From: Mesostigma viride
Lineage: Eukaryota > Streptophyta > Mesostigmatophyceae > Mesostigmatales > Mesostigmataceae
Reading direction: 5' to 3'
NCBI GenBank assembly: GCA_009746045.1
Contig: RPFO01000027.1
Coordinates: 3,413,609 to 3,477,608, forward strand
Length of the DNA stretch: 64,000 bases
Shown here: positions 30,787 to 41,397 of the stretch, piece after piece
Layout of the letters: each line of letters opens with the position of its first letter
Position numbering within the stretch: the stretch's first letter is position 1
Program-made: the position numbers and the translations under genes
The notes under the pieces: generated by a model
Told to the model about the DNA's origin: nothing
Databases searched by the model: none
What the model saw: only the letters and a program-made list of their open reading frames with translations

Positions 30787-32694
30787 AATTAATTAATTAA
30801 AATCATAGCTCCGTGGGGAGCATATGTAACACATAGCCCTGAGAAAGGGGCATCTATGGGTTTGTAATACAATCAGGGCGACAACCTGCAGGTGTAGGAT
30901 GTACAACTATCACCTGCTCTGGGTGCACAAGGTGCACCTGCACCGCCATGATGGTTCATGCCTCCTAAACAAGCACAAGCACACAAGGCGGCTTGAGGAG
31001 AGGGCCTAGAAGGCCTGCATGACATATGGGGTGGCCTGCATCACGTGTCTATTAATTAATTAATTAATGACATATGGGGTGGAAGGTATGTGGCTAGGCT
31101 ATAGCTGGTAAACACATGGCATCTCAGCAGAGAGTAGCTCCCTGCTTAGGCATAGCATGGCTAAATGCTGACTGCAACATCCATGGGAGGTCCCATTGTA
31201 GGCATGGCGTAGCTAAATACTGAAGGCATCATCCATGGGGGCCAATATTATGGGCGCACATGCGCGTGGGCCACATGCTAGGCTAAGCCTGACTAATCTA
31301 CACTACTGGTATAGGTTCCCTAGTCTGAGGTGGCAGGAGGGGCCTGCCAGGGCTTGTGGTCAACGTGGATGACCGCCCCCCTCCAGTACACCGGCTTCCC
31401 CCCTGCGCGCTGCCGGAGCTGAAGGTAGGTCGGCCATAGCTCGCGTCGCCGCTGTTGCTGGGCCAGGGTCAAGTCGTCGTCCAGCGTGAAGCGAGTCTCC
31501 GAGAGCTTCTTGCGGCATTTAAGGAACGCCAGCTACTTGTCCCCCATGTACTTAAAGGTGAGAAGCACAGGTGCCGGGCCAGCCTTACCCCGCGCGCGGG
31601 GGAGGCGGACAGCCGACATCTGCAGCTCGCCAGTGAGTTGCATGGATGGGGGCAAGAATGTCGCGCTTAAGTGCCGTGAGAAGGCTCGTCGGGGTCTCAC
31701 CTGCCGGCTGGTCGAGGTGCTTGAGGATGACATTGTGGCTGCGCTTGTCGATCTCGGCCTCCTCGCGAAGGTCGAGGGCTTGTTGCTTGAGTTGTGCCGC
31801 GCGATGGTGGAGGTGGTGGAGGTGGTATGATGCTTAAGCAAGTCCGCCCAGGTGGAGGGAACATCACTGGCCGGGCCAGCAGGTGCCGGCTGGGCAGCGA
31901 TTTCCTTCACCGCCTGGGCGGTGAGGCCGGCGGTGTCATGCAAGCACTCAAGAGCGGTGGCGGTGGCTTGAAGGCGTTGGTCGAGGTCGAGGAGCTGGGC
32001 TTTGATGTCGGCGGTGGAGGCGGAAACGGCAGTGGAGGTGGAGGCGACGGTGGTGGAAAGGTGAGGAAGCTCAGCAGCTATCGTGCCGCCCAGTGCTGAG
32101 ATGTCGGCAGCAAGGGGGGTCACGTGGCGTGCTGCTGGAAGGCTTCCGTCAGGATGGAACGGAGTGTGGGGGCGGAGATGGATGGAGCCCAGATCTCGCC
32201 ATCGGAGCGCTTGAGGAGGGAGTTGAGAATGGTATGCTGGATCGGTTCAGGGCGGGTGGTCCCGAAAAGCAGGTGAATGTTAACCCAGCGGCTGCCGTTC
32301 GGGGTGAGGAGGCGATTGTTGTCGTGGAGATGGAGGCATAGGTCGTAAAGCGAAGCGTCGTCCCCGAAGAAGATGCATGTCATAGCATCGGTCGGAGACA
32401 TGTTGTTCCAGTCGTAATCATCGACCTGGAAAGGCCGGGGCCGAAAGCGCGGTTCTGAGGGGCGTGAAGCCCCTCCTGTTTGTCGGGCGCGTTTAGGTTC
32501 AGGCGATGCTGATGGCGAGGCATTGAGCCCGGGAGGTTGCCGGGCGACCACCAGTGCACGACTAGTGTCACCGCTGCCTGCCGGACCTGAGGGCGAAGCT
32601 GCAGCCTGAGCTGCAGACGGATTTTCATGGCCGAGCGCATCCGCCAAACTGCGTTGCGTCGGGGGGCGTTTGCTCGTCATATATTGCGTAATAG
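30787..32694 (-). mobile_element. Half-LINE (ORF1-only element) copy 2
   Basis: Reversed. The 5' end TATTACGCAATATA matches that of copy 3, followed by ORF1, a ~500-bp 3' region with the GCTCCGTGGGGAGC stem-loop (30,808-30,821), then (TTAA)n. A further (TTAATTAA) interruption lies at 31,050-31,068. No RT. Target duplication not clear. Confidence 0.82.
31320..32680 (-). pseudogene. LINE ORF1 protein (half-LINE copy 2), frameshifted
   Basis: The N-terminal half is intact for 186 codons: MTSKRPPTQRSLADALGHEN, then FFGDDASLYDLCLHLHDNNR. It then changes frame near 32,125 into the coiled-coil part (DQRLQATATALECLHDTAGL), with later shifts through KAGPAPVLLTFK and the WRGAVIHVDHKPWQAP end. The domain order (basic tail, coiled coil, RRM-like, C-terminal domain) is that of L1-type ORF1 RNA-binding proteins. 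Confidence 0.8.
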
Positions 32695-32879
32695 ATTCGG
32701 AAAATTATATCAGCATGTGCGTCTTAGAAAGACGAAGCGATAGTGATTTTCACGGCTAAATTCGGTGCTCAAACGTGAAAGTTATGAGCTCCGCCGTCAG
32801 CCATGGCTACCTCGTGGCTCGTGGCTGTGCAACTTGGAATGGATGGTCTATCATTCTCAATGAATATATATGGCATTCA
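32695..32879. other. Short unassigned spacer
   Basis: 5' flank of half-LINE copy 2; nothing recognised. Confidence 0.4.
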
Positions 32880-33020
32880 TAGCGATTCGGGCCGTGGTGC
32901 CCACAACCCTGTAACTACTGACCTAGATAGCTAACATCATCCATTCCATTCCATGATACCCTCCCACTGAGGACTTATGCTCACGTGACGCAGTCGCGTG
33001 TCTATTAATTAATTAATCTT
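32880..33020 (+). mobile_element. LINE-A 3' terminus
   Basis: Forward copy of the terminal ~140 bp; hairpin at 32,982-33,000 with one mismatch, then TTAATTAATTAAT. Confidence 0.87.
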
Positions 33021-33029
33021 TACATATGG

Positions 33030-33770
33030 GGTGGGATGGCTGATATGCATGCTAGCTATCTAGTTCCTAGTTAACAGGATTGCGGGCGCCGTGGCGCGAA
33101 TCGCTATGCATGGGTGCCAACTTTGGTCACACGCGGTGCCCCCACCGCCTTGGGGTCGGTATCGTTCAAAACTACCTGCCACGTATTGTCGTCAGAAAGC
33201 AACGTACAACCGTGAAAATGCTATCTGCCCAAATCTGAGATTCCGCAGAACATAGAAAATAAGAAAGCCCAGAAGCTACCAGCAAGGAATTGAACATGCT
33301 CAACATAGGACCTTTGGCATGATTTCGCGGCTGTGTGAGTCTCCTGATCCGAAGGCATCGATCTCATGCACTTAACGTAACGAAACAGCCCAACTGCGAA
33401 TTAAAAACCTACCGGAGACCTATCTTTACGTGTCATCTGCCTCCATATTACAGACAAGCTTGGAGACTGCGCTTGCGCAAACCCGTTCCTCCTATTTGTA
33501 GCACATGTCTATACGCCCAGCCTACGACGGAAAGTCATGTAGCGACGTTGACTTGCACAGCCTGCGGGGGTTCGCCATACGAGGGCGAAGCGCCCTGTCT
33601 GTGTGGGCTTGGTGCGGCTAGTCTATCTGCATGATGTGTCCACCTGATCCTAGCTGTGCGGGCCAGGTGCCCGGCTTGGCCGAGGCGCCTGTGCCTAAGA
33701 AGATATACCGGACAAAGTGCACCTATTTGTACGGCCACGTGACCTAGCTGGTCACTGAAAGGCTGCCGGC
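33030..33770 (-). mobile_element. LINE-A fragment interrupted by a SINE
   Basis: Reversed LINE-A from 3' untranslated region (33,030-33,190; 33,432-33,480) to the RT C-terminus (LLRHRRLGQAGHLART on the minus strand near 33,660-33,700). A ~240-bp SINE-containing segment splits it at 33,190-33,432. Confidence 0.75.
33190..33432 (-). mobile_element. tRNA-derived SINE inserted in LINE-A
   Basis: On the minus strand GCGAAATCATGCCAAAGGTC then CTATGTTGAGC is the same core as at 36,340 and 61,110. The LINE-A sequence resumes on both sides. Confidence 0.6.
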
Positions 33771-34395
33771 CCTGGCTCAATCCACCCTATAGCAGCACGA
33801 CGACTTTTTACATATTGTAATGCATTCTGGACAAGCGTGCGGCCTTTGCATGGCATTCACCCTCGCACAACATAATAGTGAGATCCTTCACATCCTCAGA
33901 TTATATACATGAACAAGTTAGCAATTGCGTGCCTTGCCCATATCCATAGCTGCGTGACCTCCCAGAGGATGCAACCTAAATCGGCATATCCTACTTGCAG
34001 ATTGGCATCTGTAGCTAACCCATAGAAATGCAAGTAAAAGAAAAGTCCACACCCTGGAAAATCAGTTCACTGGAAAAGTCCACGCCCTGCCCCCCTGATT
34101 TCACCATAAATCCAAAAAAATGCCTTCATCAAGTCCAAATACTCATTAGTCAAGCGAAGTAAACCCCTCAATGGAGACGACCTCCCTTCCCCTCACCCAT
34201 CCCCACCGTCATCCATTCGATCCCACTGAGGATCTCAGCTCCGTGCCACAGCCGCACAACGCCCTGCGAGGGTGGCCCCAAATGATGGCGCAATCTTATC
34301 AAAACCTTATCCAGACGACCCTCCGGCAATTTAAACTCACAAAAATGGCTAGGTCCTCCAGAAATTTAACCTTATCAAGACACCGGTAAACCTTG
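33771..34395. other. 3' flank of the DUF3172-like gene
   Basis: No gene or repeat recognised apart from short duplicated phrases (AAAAGTCCACACCCTG / AAAAGTCCACGCCCTG near 34,045-34,090). Confidence 0.5.
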
Positions 34396-34693
34396 TCACG
34401 ATGAGCCCTTCCCCTGGGACTGGGGCAGGTTCTCCCGGTACTGGTACCCGTCCCCAAGCGCGCTCTTGCTCGGGTCGGACAAAAATAGATTCTCCGCGTC
34501 CTCGCTGTGATACAGGCACTCGACCTCGGGCGACAGCCGCACGTCGCCCACGTAGCCAAATGTGTTCATGTTCTTCTTGCACTGGCGCGCCTCCTCCTTG
34601 GTGACCAGCCCCCGCGATTCCAGCACGTTCCAGTTGCTGGGCCGGAGAACGCAGCCGGGCTTGACCTCGGTTTGGGCGACGTAGACATTGAAC
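34396..34693 (-). CDS. DUF3172-like gene exon 2
   Basis: Acceptor CATGCAG; begins FNVYVAQTEVKPGCVLRP and stops with TGA at 34,396. The residues join the exon 1 end to give the conserved LNPFNVYV. Confidence 0.8.
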
Positions 34694-37541
34694 CTGCATG
34701 ATGTGTGGCAGGAGAAAGATTGTGGCAGTAGAGAGCGGGATGGATGCACACGGAAAAGCAAGTGAACGGTGTACTTGTTTAGCGACGACGAAGAGGCTCA
34801 GCCTTGGCCTGGGCCGCGTGCACATTGGGGCCCTGCATGATTTTTTAACCAGAAAGATGACCAGAAAGACAGCAGGAACAAGAACAAGAACAAGAACAGG
34901 TGCAAGAACAGGTGCAGGGTTGCTTGCATTTTGGCTGCATTTGTTGGTGAAGAGGCTTGACCTCGGCTTGGGTGGTGCATGCACTAATGCATACGCTGTG
35001 GATACCTGCGCGGGCATTTTGTGACAATGTAATAACTTTTTGCGACAATTTAAGAACTTGCGACACACGTGGGAAACAGGGTGTGTAGCTGCTGGTACAT
35101 TTATAAGATTAATTTTATTACATTGATTTATTATGTATTAGGATTACAGCTGAAGGCTTGACCTCGGTTCGAATGATGAAGGCGTTGTGCATCCACGGGT
35201 GGTCGCTGACAGTTCCAACAACCATGTGGCGACCGCAACTATTCTCAAGAAATTCTTCTACAGGGTGCCCCTGCGAGCGTCGTCGGCCAGGAAATATCAT
35301 GACAACATGTAACATCTTACAAATAACATGTAAATGGGTTTATTTCTACTATACATGGAAAGAAGCATTTCATTTGGGGGGATGCTAATTACGGTAGCGA
35401 CGACTCAAACAATGCGTGAAACTGCCAATTGGTGAGGGACGTAGACATTCGGCCTGCCGCATCAACAACAAGTGCAACAAGTGCATAAAGTGCACGCTCA
35501 ACAACAAGTAACTGGTGCTTGTCTTGGTTTGGTGGTTACAGAGGCCCAAACAACAAAGTACAGGTCATCGGCATCGTTACTCGGGTCTGGGCGACTTGGT
35601 CATGGAACTGGCTGGAACAGAAACAGCGAGGAGAGCTGAAACAGCGAGGTGACGGATGAGTTATCGGTGACAAGGTCGCAAGGACCCCATATGAGACCCC
35701 ATATGAAAGCGTAAACAAAAAGAAAGGGTAAAGATTCTCCGAGCGCGCTTCCTTGTCCATTGCTCATCAGGGTAAAGATTCTTCGAGCGCGCTTCCTTGT
35801 CCATTGCTCATCAGGGTAAAGATTCTTCGAGCGCGCTTCCTTGTCCATTGCTCATCAGGGTAAAGATTCTTCGAGCGCGCTTCCTTGTCCATTGCTCATC
35901 AGGGTAAAGATTCTTCGAGCGCGCTTCCTTGTGCATTGCTCATCAGGGTAAAGATTCTTCGAGCGCGCTTCCTTGTCCATTGCTCATCAGGGTAAAGATT
36001 CTTCGAGCGCGCTTCCTTGTCCATTGCTCATCAGGGTAAAGATTCTTCGAGCGCGCTTCCTTGTCCATTGCTCATCAGGAGGCTGCGTCAGTGGTCGGCA
36101 ATCGATGGCAACTAGGGTGCTCACTAGTCCTGCTTTACTATTGGTGTACATGTGGAGCCTGCGTGGGTACTGGCAAGCAAACCTCGCGATGGTCGTCCAC
36201 CCACTACCCACGCAGTTTCCACATGTACATCCATATGAAATCAGGACAACTGAGCACCCTTATCGTCATCAAGTTGTGAGGCTTGCTTGCATTCATTTCC
36301 ACTTTCAGGCGGAGGTTTCACCTGCATGAGCATGAAATCATGCAGGAGGTCCTGTGTTCGAATCCGGTATCGTACCAAATCTTTCGTTGTGAGGTCAATG
36401 GATTTCGCACGGCAACCGAAAAGGTTGGTTTCCTTTTTATTGCTGGTTTTTCCCGGTTCATCGGTGTCACCAACCACCATGATGACAACAACCACCTGGT
36501 ACAGTGGTGATGAGTGAGCTAGGCATGGCGTATTACGCTGCTATCGCTGCCTAAGCTTTTCCTTGAACTGTTGTTGAAACTGTCAAGCTTTTCCTTTAAC
36601 TGTTGTTGAAACTGTCAAGCTTTTCCTTTAACTGTTGTTGAAACTGTCAAGCTTTTCCTTTAACTGTTGTTGAAACTGTCAAGCTTTTCCTTGAACTGTT
36701 GCTGAAACTGTCAAGCTTTTCCTTGAACTGTTGTTGAAACTGTCAAGCTTTCCCTTGAACTGTTGCTGAAACTGTCAAGCTTTTCCTTGATTCCTTGAAC
36801 TGTTGCTGAAACTGTCATGATAGGATTGGCACGTTCGGTAGACCCACTGGCCGAGAGAGACAAACTGCCCACTCGTGCTGATTGCTACCATTACGATCAT
36901 CATCCTTGAATGGATATTATTAGGCTGTGCGTGCGGCAGACTCACGGGTTGAGGGAGACAAACAACCGCTGGTCCAGCACCATTGCCGATTGGCCGTTGG
37001 CGATGCAGATGCCAGGATTCGGCGTCTGCCGGTCAATGCCTTCCCTGGACGCCAAGTTGCTTCCGTCGATCTCTAGGGCTGAGTCCATCCAGATGCCCGC
37101 GCCGATTCCCAGCACGAACACGCCCGCCATGAGTGCCCGCTTGAAGTTGCCGCCGCCGGAGCCTTTTTTACGGGGGTTCCCACCCCCGGTCCCTGGACCG
37201 CCCCTGCCTCCCCCCACGGACCGCCCTTGCTGCGTCTGGGGCGGTCGGTCGTCGGTCATGTAGTTGTCGTCGTAGGCGGGATCGGAGGTAGGTCGGGGGG
37301 GAACATTTGGCGCGCTCGGGTTCCGCCGCCGGCGGACCATCCGCTCGGGATTGCTGCTCTCGCCCATCCATGCGCAGAGAACCAGGGATTGATGACGTCT
37401 CGCTCGACAAAATGATGGCGGCAGAGGGGATACTGGCGACAGTGGAGGTATAGGCGACAGCGGGCTCAGACGGGAGGGTGACGCAGAAGGGGCCGCAATG
37501 CTGCTTCGAGAACGTGGACCGGACCTTGAAAACTGTTGCAT
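34396..37541 (-). CDS. Plastid DUF3172-like membrane protein, two exons
   Basis: Join of 37541-36946 and 34693-34396 (297 residues), intron 2.25 kb, GT-AG, phase 2. The N-terminus is Arg/Ser/Pro-rich with no acidic residues for ~60 residues, as in algal chloroplast transit peptides. Next comes a Gly/Arg-rich linker, one membrane helix (ALMAGVFVLGIGAGIWM), and a conserved domain running across the splice: SREGIDRQTPNPGICIANG, SAMVLDQRLFVSLNPFNVYV, VKPGCVLRPSNWNVL, KNMNTFGYVGDV, ECLYHSEDAENLFL. This matches my recollection of the DUF3172 family of cyanobacteria and plastids (one membrane anchor, NPxCVxxGxSAMVxDxRxFVTLNPF). Molecular role not known to me. The likely location is the thylakoid or inner envelope. 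Confidence 0.78.
34780..35610 (-). repeat. Acceptor echoes of DUF3172-like exon 2
   Basis: Decayed copies of the exon 2 start (plus strand GACCTCGGTTTGGGCGACGT) at about 34,797-34,840, 34,962-34,995, 35,157-35,195, 35,430-35,460 and 35,583-35,605. Two keep GCTTGACCTCGG exactly. They become more degenerate with distance. One (35,118-35,315) is open in frame and could be mistaken for an exon. Confidence 0.82.
35725..36080. repeat. 44-bp tandem array
   Basis: About eight nearly identical units (GGTAAAGATTCTTCGAGCGC ...) with no unique spacers, inside the DUF3172-like intron. Confidence 0.96.
36262..36400 (+). mobile_element. tRNA-derived SINE
   Basis: Contains GGTCCTGTGTTCGAATCCGG (36,347-36,366), a B-box-like core, preceded by TGAAATCATGCAGGA as in the copies at 33,300 and 61,110. 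Confidence 0.65.
36545..36818. repeat. 32-bp tandem array
   Basis: About eight units based on AAGCTTTTCCTTTAACTGTT, then GTTGAAACTGTC. Confidence 0.96.
36828..36900 (-). repeat. Donor echo of DUF3172-like exon 1
   Basis: Plus strand GGTAGACCCACTGGCCGAGA then GAGACAAACTGCC ... GCTGATTGC parallels 36,936-37,000 (GGCAGACTCACGGGTTGAGG then GAGACAAACAACC ... GCCGATTGG). About 65 bp, including the donor position. Confidence 0.85.
36946..37541 (-). CDS. DUF3172-like gene exon 1
   Basis: ATG at 37,541; transit-peptide-like region, helix and first half of the domain; ends FVSLNP with donor GTGAGT in phase 2. Confidence 0.78.
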
Positions 37542-38631
37542 GACGTAAATAATCTCACGAGGCCACAGCTATTCATGCATGTTAGTGCCACGTTAAGAGC
37601 TGTCCTAATTTACCGATCTGGCATGCAGTTTTCATTCCCCGTGAATCCCGAGATAGTATACTTAATCACGATCGCACTAGTGGAGGGCCAAACTAAAGAC
37701 TGCGTTGGATGAACGCAAACTTTCTCTCGAAGCAAAAACTTAATAATCTGTATCAGCTAAAACTGTCGTTCCTATGTTCACGCACCAGAAAACAGGGCCG
37801 CGCGCACTCCACGATCGTAACCATTGTAGCTGTACCAACGATTCCTAAACTTAATTACTGCGGTTCCTACGAATTCTTCCTCCGTGACCCGGTTTGCAGG
37901 CGCAAAGTCACCCGCATCCTCAAATATCTCCGGCTGTTGTTAGACGACAGATGCGTTTTAGAACAGTATCATGCCTAGTTTGCGCGATATCGTCTTGTAT
38001 TTTGACTCCTGTAGACTTCCATGGCTGCCATCGAGGAAACTGAGCGACGTGCCCGATATTATTTCACGCGCACCAGGTGGCACGGGTAGTCAGGTGCGAG
38101 TGAATTGTACGGCGGCTTACGGACAGTACGACGGGTACGTCTCTGCGAATACACTACTGTACTGATTTTCCGGGTAAATGGGAATTTTTTATTAACCAAT
38201 AGGAATATCGTTAGGTTAAGAGGTACCACGTATCGACCAGCGGGTATATCACTACAGTATACTGCAGTATACTATCAGTATACTACAGTATACTGATTCA
38301 AGGAGGGGTGACATCCCCACTGTGGAATCTCTGGGTGCTCCCACACTCCCGGGGGGTAGCCGACGACGGAGGGGTGGGCACTCCACTACAGTACAGTAGC
38401 AAAACTGGGAACCCTAAGAGCACCGGTGTACTACGCTCACTACAGGCAGCCGCACAACCTGGGAGCCAGGCGCGGCGCTTCTAAAGGTCATACGGGAGCT
38501 GGTAAGGGAGCTGCCCAGCCATGGCCGGCAGCAGCAAGAAGCACCTTGGCGGGCAAGCGGTGTTTCAAATGGACTCCCTTCTCTATGCTGTGCCGCCGGC
38601 TGTTGCCGTCGGCAACCGATTGCTCAACGTT
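37542..38631. other. 5' flank of the DUF3172-like gene
   Basis: No gene recognised. Holds a cluster of CAGTATACTG-type palindromes at 38,249-38,297 and a GC-rich stretch. The promoter presumably lies at the left end (37,542-37,900) but no motif stands out. Confidence 0.5.
38249..38297. repeat. Palindromic AGTATACT cluster
   Basis: Four overlapping copies of (C)AGTATACT(G) in about 49 bp. Confidence 0.85.
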
Positions 38632-38866
38632 GTACATGCATTCACGCCTTAAGTTGGGTTCGAGGTTTTTGAGGGGCCAACTTAATGCGTGAACCCAACT
38701 TAAGGCGTGAATGATTCTACTAAATTCTACTAATTTGAACTAAATATACTCATACATACTACTCTGAACTACTTTGAACTTGGAATGCCGGAACCCTACT
38801 CGACCCAACTTAAGGCGTGAGCACAACAACTTAAGCCAACCCAACTTAAGGCGTGAATGCCTGTAC
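38632..38866. mobile_element. MITE related to the one at 18,313
   Basis: Ends GTACATGCATTCACGCC and, inverted, GGCGTGAATGCCTGTAC (16 of 17 paired). An inner 23-bp perfect inverted repeat lies at 38,639-38,661 and 38,691-38,713 (GCCTTAAGTTGGGTTC core), so it could fold back. No coding capacity. Confidence 0.75.
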
Positions 38867-39506
38867 TTACTGTTCGCGGCTAATAAATATCAAGGTAGGG
38901 ATTCCTTTCAATAGACCCAACTTGACTTGAATGACTTCTATTATTTGCAGTTGCGGTCGACTCACGGCTGTCCTGCAATGATTGCTCGCTTGACCATCAT
39001 GAGAACTGCCGGCGGCGTGGCGCCAGTGAGCCTGCACCGCCTGGCTCAGCCTGGTCTGGACGCTCCTGCAGGATCTATGTGCCAACGATCATCTTCAGGG
39101 AATACTTTTGGCCAAAAAGATAGACGACAGTGTCTAAAATGTCCCGGGAATGCCCAAACTGCTCCTTCCTTTTGCAAATTTGGACGACGGGCTCATTATG
39201 GTAGTAAGACCAAAAACCTCCTTCCCGTCCAAATTTTTGCCGACGACGGAGGGTAGGGAACGACCAAATTTGGCTTGATGTCACCCCTCCTCTGATTCAC
39301 CAGTGTGTCACCAGTGTCACTAGTGTCCGTCTGTTGCCACCGTTAGAAAATTGGCAATAACCCCCCCCCCCCCCCCATGTTTAAGATTGGGGTCCGACCA
39401 ATCCAGGGCTCACAATCCTAATTAAGGAATCTTGCTACTTTGATTCATTTCTACTAAGTTCTACTACTTCCTACTAGTACTCTACTACCGCTAGTTGATG
39501 GAGGTC
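38867..39506. other. Intergenic, nothing recognised
   Basis: Contains short inverted phrases (GACGACGG...; CCTTCCTTTTGCAAATTTGG and GACCAAATTTGG) and a C-run at 39,361-39,376. Confidence 0.45.
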
Positions 39507-41357
39507 ATATCTAGGGTTATTACGCAATTACGCAATATACGATGAGCAAACGCCCATCGACGCAACGCAGCCTGACGGCTGCGCTCGGCAATGAAAATAC
39601 GTCTGCAGCTTCGGCTGCAGCTTCGCCCACCGGCCCAGAAGGCAGCGGCGCCACTAGCCAAGCTCTAGTGGTCGTCCAGCCCCCTGCTGCGCCCGCATCG
39701 CCAGCAGCGTCGCCCGAACCCAAGCGCAGTCGCTCTGACGGGCTGCTGGATGAGTACGACTTTGACGCCAGCCAGCCCGGCTATTTTGACAAGCTTACAC
39801 CCGATCGCATCCTGGGCCATGTGTTTTTCGGGACGCATGCCTCTCTTTAGAACTGTGCAAGCAGCTTTCCCACCAAGGTCGCCTTGTCAATGCCTTCCTC
39901 CAGAGGCGCAATTTCGGCAAGGACGTCCTCAACGCCCGCCGCCCCCACCTCCAGCAATACGCCCTCTTTTCCCTCCTTGGACGCTCCATCGAGGAGCTTT
40001 GGCCCCCAAAGCCCCTCACCACCACCTTAACCGAATCCTCCATCCGCTCACTCCTCAAGGAGGCCCTCGAGCAGCACGTGGCCCCCATCGCTGCAGATGT
40101 GGCGGCCATGGGCAGCACGCTGGCTGCCGAGCTCCCCCTCCTCTCCACCATCCCCACCGCCACCGCCACCCTCCTCGCCTCCTCCACCGCCACCACCCCC
40201 ACCTCCGACGCCATCACCGCCCAGCTCCGTGAAATCGACCAGCGTCTTAAAGACAACGCAATCGCCATCGAGGTCCTGCAGAACACCGCCGGCCTCACCG
40301 CCCAGGCGGTGAAGGACATTGCCGCCAAGCCAGCCCCTGCTGGCCTGGCCGGCGATGCTCCTCCCATCACGACCTGGGCGGACATGCTTAAGCAGCACAC
40401 CACCTCCACCACCTCCGCCGTCGCAGCACAGCTCCAGCGGCAGACGCTTGACCTCCGCGAGGAGGCCGAGCTCGCCAAGCGCAGCCTTAACGTCATTGTC
40501 AAGAATCTCAAGATGGAGGAAGGTGAGAATTCCGAGAAGCTTGCGCGTGCTTTTGAGAGAGAAATCCTTGATCGCATGGGCCTTACTGGTGAGATCGAGC
40601 TGGCCGCCCACCGCCTTCCCCGCGCGCGGGGTAAGGCAGGGCCGCCCCCGCTCCTTCTCACCTCGGCGGACAAGATTTCTTTTCTCAGACGCCGCAAGCG
40701 GCTCGAGAAGACTCTCTTCACCCTTGATGACGACCTGACCCTGGCGCAGCAACAACGGCGACGGGAGCTATGGCCGACCTACCTCCAGCTCCGGCAGACC
40801 AAGGCGGGCCAGCCGGTGTACTGGAAGGGGGCGGCCATCTACGTCGGCCACAAGCCCTGGCAGGCGACCCCCGCGGCCCCAGCGACTCCAGGCACCCCAG
40901 CTTAGGGGAATACAGCAGTAGTAGTGTAGAATAGATAGACCGTGGCCATGTACATGTAAGCCTCCTAGAGGCCCTATCCCAGCTAAGCCACGCGCTTTAT
41001 TTAATCATGTACATGTGTGCCTATGATGAGCCACACTCCAGATGATGCCTAGCTTTATTTAGTTATGTTGTGCCCATGCAGGGAGTAACTCTCTGCTGAG
41101 ACGCCATGCCCTAGCTTTTTGTATAGCTATGCTGATCTTCCCCCCCATGACAGGCTCCCCCTTCGCTGGGCATAGCTTGAAGATCATGGGGATGCACGTG
41201 CCCTGGTGCACCTAGAGCAAGGGTCCTTTACATCCCCACCCTTGCAGGAAGTAGCTTAGGATGTATGATAGGCCATATGCCCCCTCTCAAGGGCTATGTG
41301 CTACATATACTCCCAACGGAGTTATGTTACAATTCAATTCAATTCAATATCTAGGGT
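39507..41357 (+). mobile_element. Half-LINE copy 3, full length with 11-bp target duplication
   Basis: Element 39,518-41,346 (1,829 bp) flanked by ATATCTAGGGT at 39,507-39,517 and 41,347-41,357. Order: 5' leader TATTACGCAATTACGCAATA, ORF1 from 39,542 to 40,905, ~400-bp 3' region, stem-loop ACTCCCAACGGAGT (41,309-41,322) and a (CAATT)n tail. There is no RT/ORF2, and the exact duplication shows this is the complete inserted unit, not a fragment of a longer LINE. Confidence 0.93.
39542..40905 (+). CDS. LINE ORF1 RNA-binding protein of the half-LINE (one frameshift)
   Basis: About 454 codons with a single frame change near 39,843. N-terminal basic/Ala-Ser-Pro region (MSKRPSTQRSLTAALGNENT); conserved segment around GHVFFGTHASL ... 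LCKQLSHQGRLVNAFL; Ala-rich coiled coil (REIDQRLKDNAIAIEVLQNT); then an L1 ORF1-type RRM (KRSLNVIVKNLKMEEGENSE, EREILDRMGL, HRLPRARGKAGPPPLLLT). The C-terminal domain reads FLRRRKRLEKTLFTLDDDLT ... LWPTYLQLR ... WKGAAIYVG. L1-type ORF1 proteins coat LINE RNA as trimers and chaperone nucleic acids. The long intact frame implies recent activity or selection. Confidence 0.85.
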
Positions 41358-41397
41358 CCCATAAAAACACCCTGAGGACGCTGAGGACACTGAGCAC

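Noticed and set aside
35118-35315. Possible DUF3172 gene exon reading SDHPWMHNAFIIRTEVKPSA
   Set aside because: The end is an echo of exon 2's VYVAQTEVKP; exon 1 joins exon 2 directly to give the conserved LNPFNVYV.
35725-36818. CRISPR-like arrays (44-bp and 32-bp repeats)
   Set aside because: Head-to-tail repeats with no unique spacers, in an intron of a eukaryotic gene.
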